The notes beneath the pieces were generated by a model. That model searched no databases. It had not been told where the DNA came from and saw only the letters and a program-made list of their open reading frames with translations. Positions 4,481 through 6,787 of a stretch of DNA of 6,787 nucleotides are shown piece after piece; position 1 is the first letter of the stretch; every line of letters starts with the position of its first letter. This DNA comes from DSNY01 sp016861185 (GTDB lineage Bacteria; Pseudomonadota; Gammaproteobacteria; Burkholderiales; Burkholderiaceae_F), in the NCBI GenBank assembly GCA_030263275.1, contig SZOR01000164.1, positions 1 through 6,787 on the forward strand, written 5' to 3'. The position numbers were made by a program, and so were the translations under genes.

Positions 4481-5112
4481 GTGTCTCGATCCTTGCCGCG
4501 CGGCCGCCGCAGCATCGGCGTGATCGGGGGGCAGGTGCCGACGCGCAGCACGTCGACGACTTCGAACCCGTGGCGCCGATACAGCGGCACGCTGCGTTCG
4601 CTGGTCGCTTCCAGGTACGCGGGCAGGTTCGACGCATCGCAGAGCGCGAGCGTATGGCGCAACAGCGCCGAGCCGAGTCCGCGGCCCTGACAAGCCGGGT
4701 CCGCTCCGATCAGCGGCAGGTACCAGTGCGGCTCGCCGGGATGGCAGCGGCCCATGCGCTCGAACAGCTCGAAGGCCTGCGCGCGGCGTTCCGGCGAGGC
4801 ACCGCGTTCGACCACTTCGATCAGCGCGTCGTCGTCGGGTCCGGCACCGGGCGGCAGCCAGAGCGCCGCGGCGAGCGAACCGACGCAGGCGGCGGTGCCG
4901 AGCGCGAACGCGCGTCCGCCGAAGGCGCGCGCGAATGCGGGGAAGTGCGTGCGATAGCTCGCAGCGTCGGGGAAGAGCCAGCGCACGCCGGGATCGGCGG
5001 CGAAGGCGAGCGTCAACACGTCGATGCAGCCCCCGGACTGCGCAGGCGTGGCCGTCGCGACCTTCAGCGCGGCGAATGCGGACTCTCGATGCGTTTCGAT
5101 CAATGCTTCCAT
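4477..5112 (-). CDS. GNAT-family N-acetyltransferase (first of a tandem pair)
   Basis: The product is 211 aa, an acetyl-CoA-dependent acetyltransferase, probably cytoplasmic, substrate unknown. Recognisable parts: D-V-L-T-L-A-F-A-A-D-P (31-41), strand A-A-L-W-L-P-P-G (82-89), motif A with Y-L-P-L-I-G-A-D-P (131-139) followed by Q-G-R-G-L-G-S-A-L-L (142-151), then L-E-A-T (167-170), and motif B V-P-L-Y-R-R-H-G-F (175-183) with Tyr178 as likely general acid. I chose the ATG at 5112 because GGAG (5119-5122 on this strand) sits 7 nt before it and the protein then starts directly before the GNAT fold; the frame is open further upstream but that part is Arg-rich and non-homologous in look. The stop TGA overlaps the next GNAT start (ATGA, 4480-4477). 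Upstream lies a 216-bp gap with two hairpins, so this gene probably begins its own transcription unit, though no clear promoter is visible. Confidence 0.92.
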   Translation of the reverse strand: MEALIETHRESAFAALKVATATPAQSGGCIDVLTLAFAADPGVRWLFPDAASYRTHFPAFARAFGGRAFALGTAACVGSLAAALWLPPGAGPDDDALIEVVERGASPERRAQAFELFERMGRCHPGEPHWYLPLIGADPACQGRGLGSALLRHTLALCDASNLPAYLEATSERSVPLYRRHGFEVVDVLRVGTCPPITPMLRRPRGKDRDT

Positions 5113-5143
5113 GCGGGCTCTCCATGATGCCGATTGCAGGCGA

Positions 5144-5163
5144 CGCCGGCGATCGCGCCGGCG
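5144..5163. repeat. GC hairpin upstream of the first GNAT gene
   Basis: CGCCGGCG (5144-5151), loop ATCG, CGCCGGCG (5156-5163): a perfect 8-bp stem 31 bp before the GNAT start codon. It would lie in the 5' leader or promoter of the GNAT unit on the minus strand. No T-tract is present. Its role is unknown; no other clear signal was found in this gap apart from the hairpin at 5293-5321. Confidence 0.5.
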
Positions 5164-5292
5164 AAAGCTGTAGTGTTCCGTCGACACCGGCGGCCCGCCA
5201 TGGCAGCGCCGCCGCGCCGCATTGCCGAAGCGCCGCGTCGGCATCCGCGCGCGGGCCGGATCCGGCCCGACACGCATGGGGCCCGCTGTGCA

Positions 5293-5321
5293 CCGACGCC
5301 GCGGGGCAACCGCGGCGTCGG
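5293..5321 (-). terminator. GC-rich hairpin just after the haloperoxidase-like gene
   Basis: CCGACGCCGCGG (5293-5304) and CCGCGGCGTCGG (5310-5321) form a perfect 12-bp, almost pure GC stem with a 5-nt loop, 7 bp past the TGA of the haloperoxidase-like gene. No T-tract follows on either strand, so it is not a textbook intrinsic terminator. It more likely gives 3'-end protection or U-less termination. It separates the hydrolase-haloperoxidase pair from the GNAT unit. Confidence 0.5.
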
Positions 5322-5328
5322 CGTGCGT

Positions 5329-6528
5329 TCAGAGCGGATTCTGCAGATACCGGGTCGCCGCCAGCTCGCCGATCTTCCTGCCCATCGCCATGCCGACCTC
5401 GGTCGCGCTGCGGAAGTGGATTCCGGCAAAGACCCGCGCGTCGTTCACTTCGCGCGTGAAATCGTCGAGGCTCGTCCAGCGGCGCACGGCGCCCTTGGCG
5501 GTCGGGCTCATCGTCGTGAGCACCGGCGTCGGACCCCGGCCGATCTCCGCTCTCAGGACCTCCGCGACGGCGGCCGCGAGGATGGAATGTCCGCTCGGGT
5601 ACTCGGGATGCATCGGGTTGTCGATCAGCGGTGCCCACGAGGCGTCGCGCGCAGTGGCATCGTTGCCGTCGATGTCGCCGTTGCGGATCGCCGTGACCGG
5701 GCGCCAGAAGTTGTAGTGGTACTTGGCGTCGAACACGGCGATCAGCGCGTCGTCCATCGCCTGCGCGGCCGCGGCGTACAGGCGCGCGTTCTGCAGCAGG
5801 CTGCGTGACGGCTGCGCCGCCACCGACCGCACGACGCCGAAGTAGATCGCGGGCAGCGAGTATTCCCAGAAGCGGGCGGTTTCTGTCTGCTCCGCGCTGC
5901 GCTTCGCGCTCTGGCGCGCGCCCATCAGCTTGACCTCGTCAAACTCGCGCGCCCATGCGTCGCTCGTCAACGCGGGCGGCGGGCCGGGCCGGAACTGGGC
6001 GGGGCTCGCCATCAGCCAAGGCTTGCGCTGCGGCCACTGCGGAATGGCCGGCGTGGCCGTCGGCACGTAGGCGCCTGCGGTCGTGTGCGGACGATACGAC
6101 TCGGGCGTGGCTGCACCGTCGTTCAGACGCGCGGCCAGCACCGCGGCCGCGGCCTTTTCTCCCGCGGCGAGTCCGGCGGCTTTTGCGGGTCCGTCGGCGA
6201 TTGAAGCGAGTGCCGCCTGATACGCCGCATCGATCGCGGCCTGCTGCGCCGGCATCAGCTTGAGCAATGCGGTGCGGTGCGCGGCGGCGACGGCGGCTTC
6301 GCGCGACTCGCCGCGCTGCGCGGCGACCACCGCGTCGTGCGCGGCCGTCTGCACGATCGCCATCACGCGGACGGCCGGCGGCGTGCCGAGCTTGGCTTCG
6401 GTGATGAACTCGCCGACCTTGGCGTTCCAGTCGGTGATCGCATCGGCCTGCGCGTTGAGCGACAGGGCGAAGGCGGCGCCGGCGAGGAGAGCACGGACGC
6501 CGATGTGATGGGGCTTGGGAGCTTGCAT
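5329..6528 (-). CDS. Exported vanadium-dependent haloperoxidase / PAP2-family phosphatase
   Basis: The product is 399 aa. The family uses one phosphate/vanadate pocket either for halide oxidation by H2O2 (vanadate bound) or for phosphoester hydrolysis; which applies here cannot be read from sequence. The pocket is complete: K269 and R276 in K-Y-H-Y-N-F-W-R-P (the K-x6-R-P motif), P-S-G-H at 311-314 within H-P-E-Y-P-S-G-H with His314 as the expected catalytic acid/base, and R365 to H371 with the six-residue step seen in vanadium chloroperoxidase. The N-terminus is a likely Sec signal peptide: basic residues K5, H7, H8 and R12, hydrophobic A-L-L-A-G-A-A-F-A-L-S-L (13-24), and A-Q-A or A-D-A as the cleavage site near 28-30. 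It probably acts in the periplasm or outside the cell. ATG at 6528 has GAAGGA about 9 nt upstream. It starts 23 bp after the alpha/beta hydrolase stop, implying one operon. It is a soluble member, unlike membrane PAP2 lipid phosphatases, as no transmembrane helices are evident after the signal. Confidence 0.92.
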   Translation of the reverse strand: MQAPKPHHIGVRALLAGAAFALSLNAQADAITDWNAKVGEFITEAKLGTPPAVRVMAIVQTAAHDAVVAAQRGESREAAVAAAHRTALLKLMPAQQAAIDAAYQAALASIADGPAKAAGLAAGEKAAAAVLAARLNDGAATPESYRPHTTAGAYVPTATPAIPQWPQRKPWLMASPAQFRPGPPPALTSDAWAREFDEVKLMGARQSAKRSAEQTETARFWEYSLPAIYFGVVRSVAAQPSRSLLQNARLYAAAAQAMDDALIAVFDAKYHYNFWRPVTAIRNGDIDGNDATARDASWAPLIDNPMHPEYPSGHSILAAAVAEVLRAEIGRGPTPVLTTMSPTAKGAVRRWTSLDDFTREVNDARVFAGIHFRSATEVGMAMGRKIGELAATRYLQNPL

Positions 6529-6551
6529 GGTTACTTTTCCTTCAGAAGTAG

Positions 6552-6787
6552 TCAGATGAACTCCGCCTGCGGCCGCAAGGCCGCGCGGCGGCGGAACTGG
6601 GCGCGCAGGAACTGCTCGATGCGCGCATTGACTGCGGCGGGCTGCGTGACCGGGCTCATGTGGTTCATGCGGGCCACCAGCTCGTGTTGCGCGCGGGGCA
6701 GCGCCGCGCGCAGCAGTTCGCCGATACGGCGCATCGCCGCCACCGTGTCGGTGCCGGTCAGGAACAGCATCGGCATCGTCAGCACGG
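6552..6787 (-). CDS. Alpha/beta-hydrolase, C-terminal end (5' part outside window)
   Basis: Only the last 77-78 residues are visible; the frame runs open to the window edge and ends with TGA at 6552-6554. The order fits the end of an alpha/beta-hydrolase fold: strand M-P-M-L-F-L-T-G-T-D-T (beta7 with the acid-loop Asp), a helix with A-L-P-R-A-Q-H-E (amphipathic, then next strand), and N-H-M-S-P-V-T-Q-P followed by V-N-x-R-I-E-Q-F-L. The His in N-H-M-S-P is where the catalytic histidine of the Ser-Asp-His triad normally sits, and the final helix is typical. The nucleophile elbow is not in view, so substrate class cannot be given. The tail after F-L (R-A-Q-F-R-R-R-A-A-L-R-P) is short and basic. 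The GTG at 6785 is an internal valine codon, not the start. It is probably co-transcribed with the haloperoxidase-like gene 23 bp downstream. Confidence 0.78.
   Translation of the reverse strand, partial: VLTMPMLFLTGTDTVAAMRRIGELLRAALPRAQHELVARMNHMSPVTQPAAVNARIEQFLRAQFRRRAALRPQAEFI

Noticed and set aside
5113..5200. Promoter for the GNAT unit
   Set aside because: On the minus strand the best -10-like words (for example TACAGC near 5170) lack a matching -35 at proper spacing; not good enough to annotate.
4481..5638. Reading the second GNAT gene as the end of a 591-residue fusion starting at 5638
   Set aside because: The upstream part is antisense-frame noise over the haloperoxidase and first GNAT genes; the ATG at 4480 begins a complete GNAT protein in a clean ATGA overlap.

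Overview
This is a GC-rich chromosomal window that most likely comes from a betaproteobacterium of the Burkholderiales type. The evidence is the order tilS, then a LysC-type aspartate kinase, then tRNA-Ser(GCU) and tRNA-Arg(ACG) on the plus strand, a familiar arrangement in that group, together with strong third-position GC bias. The genus cannot be named from the sequence.

Layout. Plus strand, 1-2546, is a housekeeping block. It holds the 3' end of tilS (1-549), a consensus-like -10 box, lysC (633-1889), a truncated tRNA-Ser pseudogene (1998-2073), an intact tRNA-Ser(GCU) (2222-2315), tRNA-Arg(ACG) (2427-2503), and a strong intrinsic terminator (2510-2546). Minus strand, 6787 down to 2560, is an accessory block converging on that terminator. 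In transcription order it holds the C-terminal end of an alpha/beta hydrolase, an exported vanadium-haloperoxidase/PAP2-family enzyme with all expected active-site residues, two tandem GNAT acetyltransferases, a small 49-codon ORF, a DUF5946-like protein, and a PhnB-type VOC protein.

How the genes fit together. lysC catalyses the first step of the aspartate pathway (lysine, threonine, methionine). TilS and the two tRNAs serve translation. In the minus-strand block the hydrolase and haloperoxidase are 23 bp apart and are probably co-transcribed. The two GNAT genes and the small ORF are joined by two successive ATGA stop/start overlaps, implying translational coupling, and the DUF5946 gene begins 26 bp later. 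The accessory genes look like small stand-alone enzymes; I see no common pathway and no clear defence, toxin or mobile system.

Most unusual point. A 134-bp segment (a 58-bp leader plus the first 76 nt of tRNA-Ser) is present twice, 224 bp apart, with only two mismatches. The upstream copy breaks off inside the T-loop, right after TTCGA, and is followed by about 90 bp of hairpin-rich sequence. The downstream copy is a complete tRNA. The best promoter candidate I can find lies upstream of the broken copy only, so the intact tRNA-Ser may be expressed by read-through of its own pseudogene. No IS element, CRISPR array, rRNA or integrase is visible.
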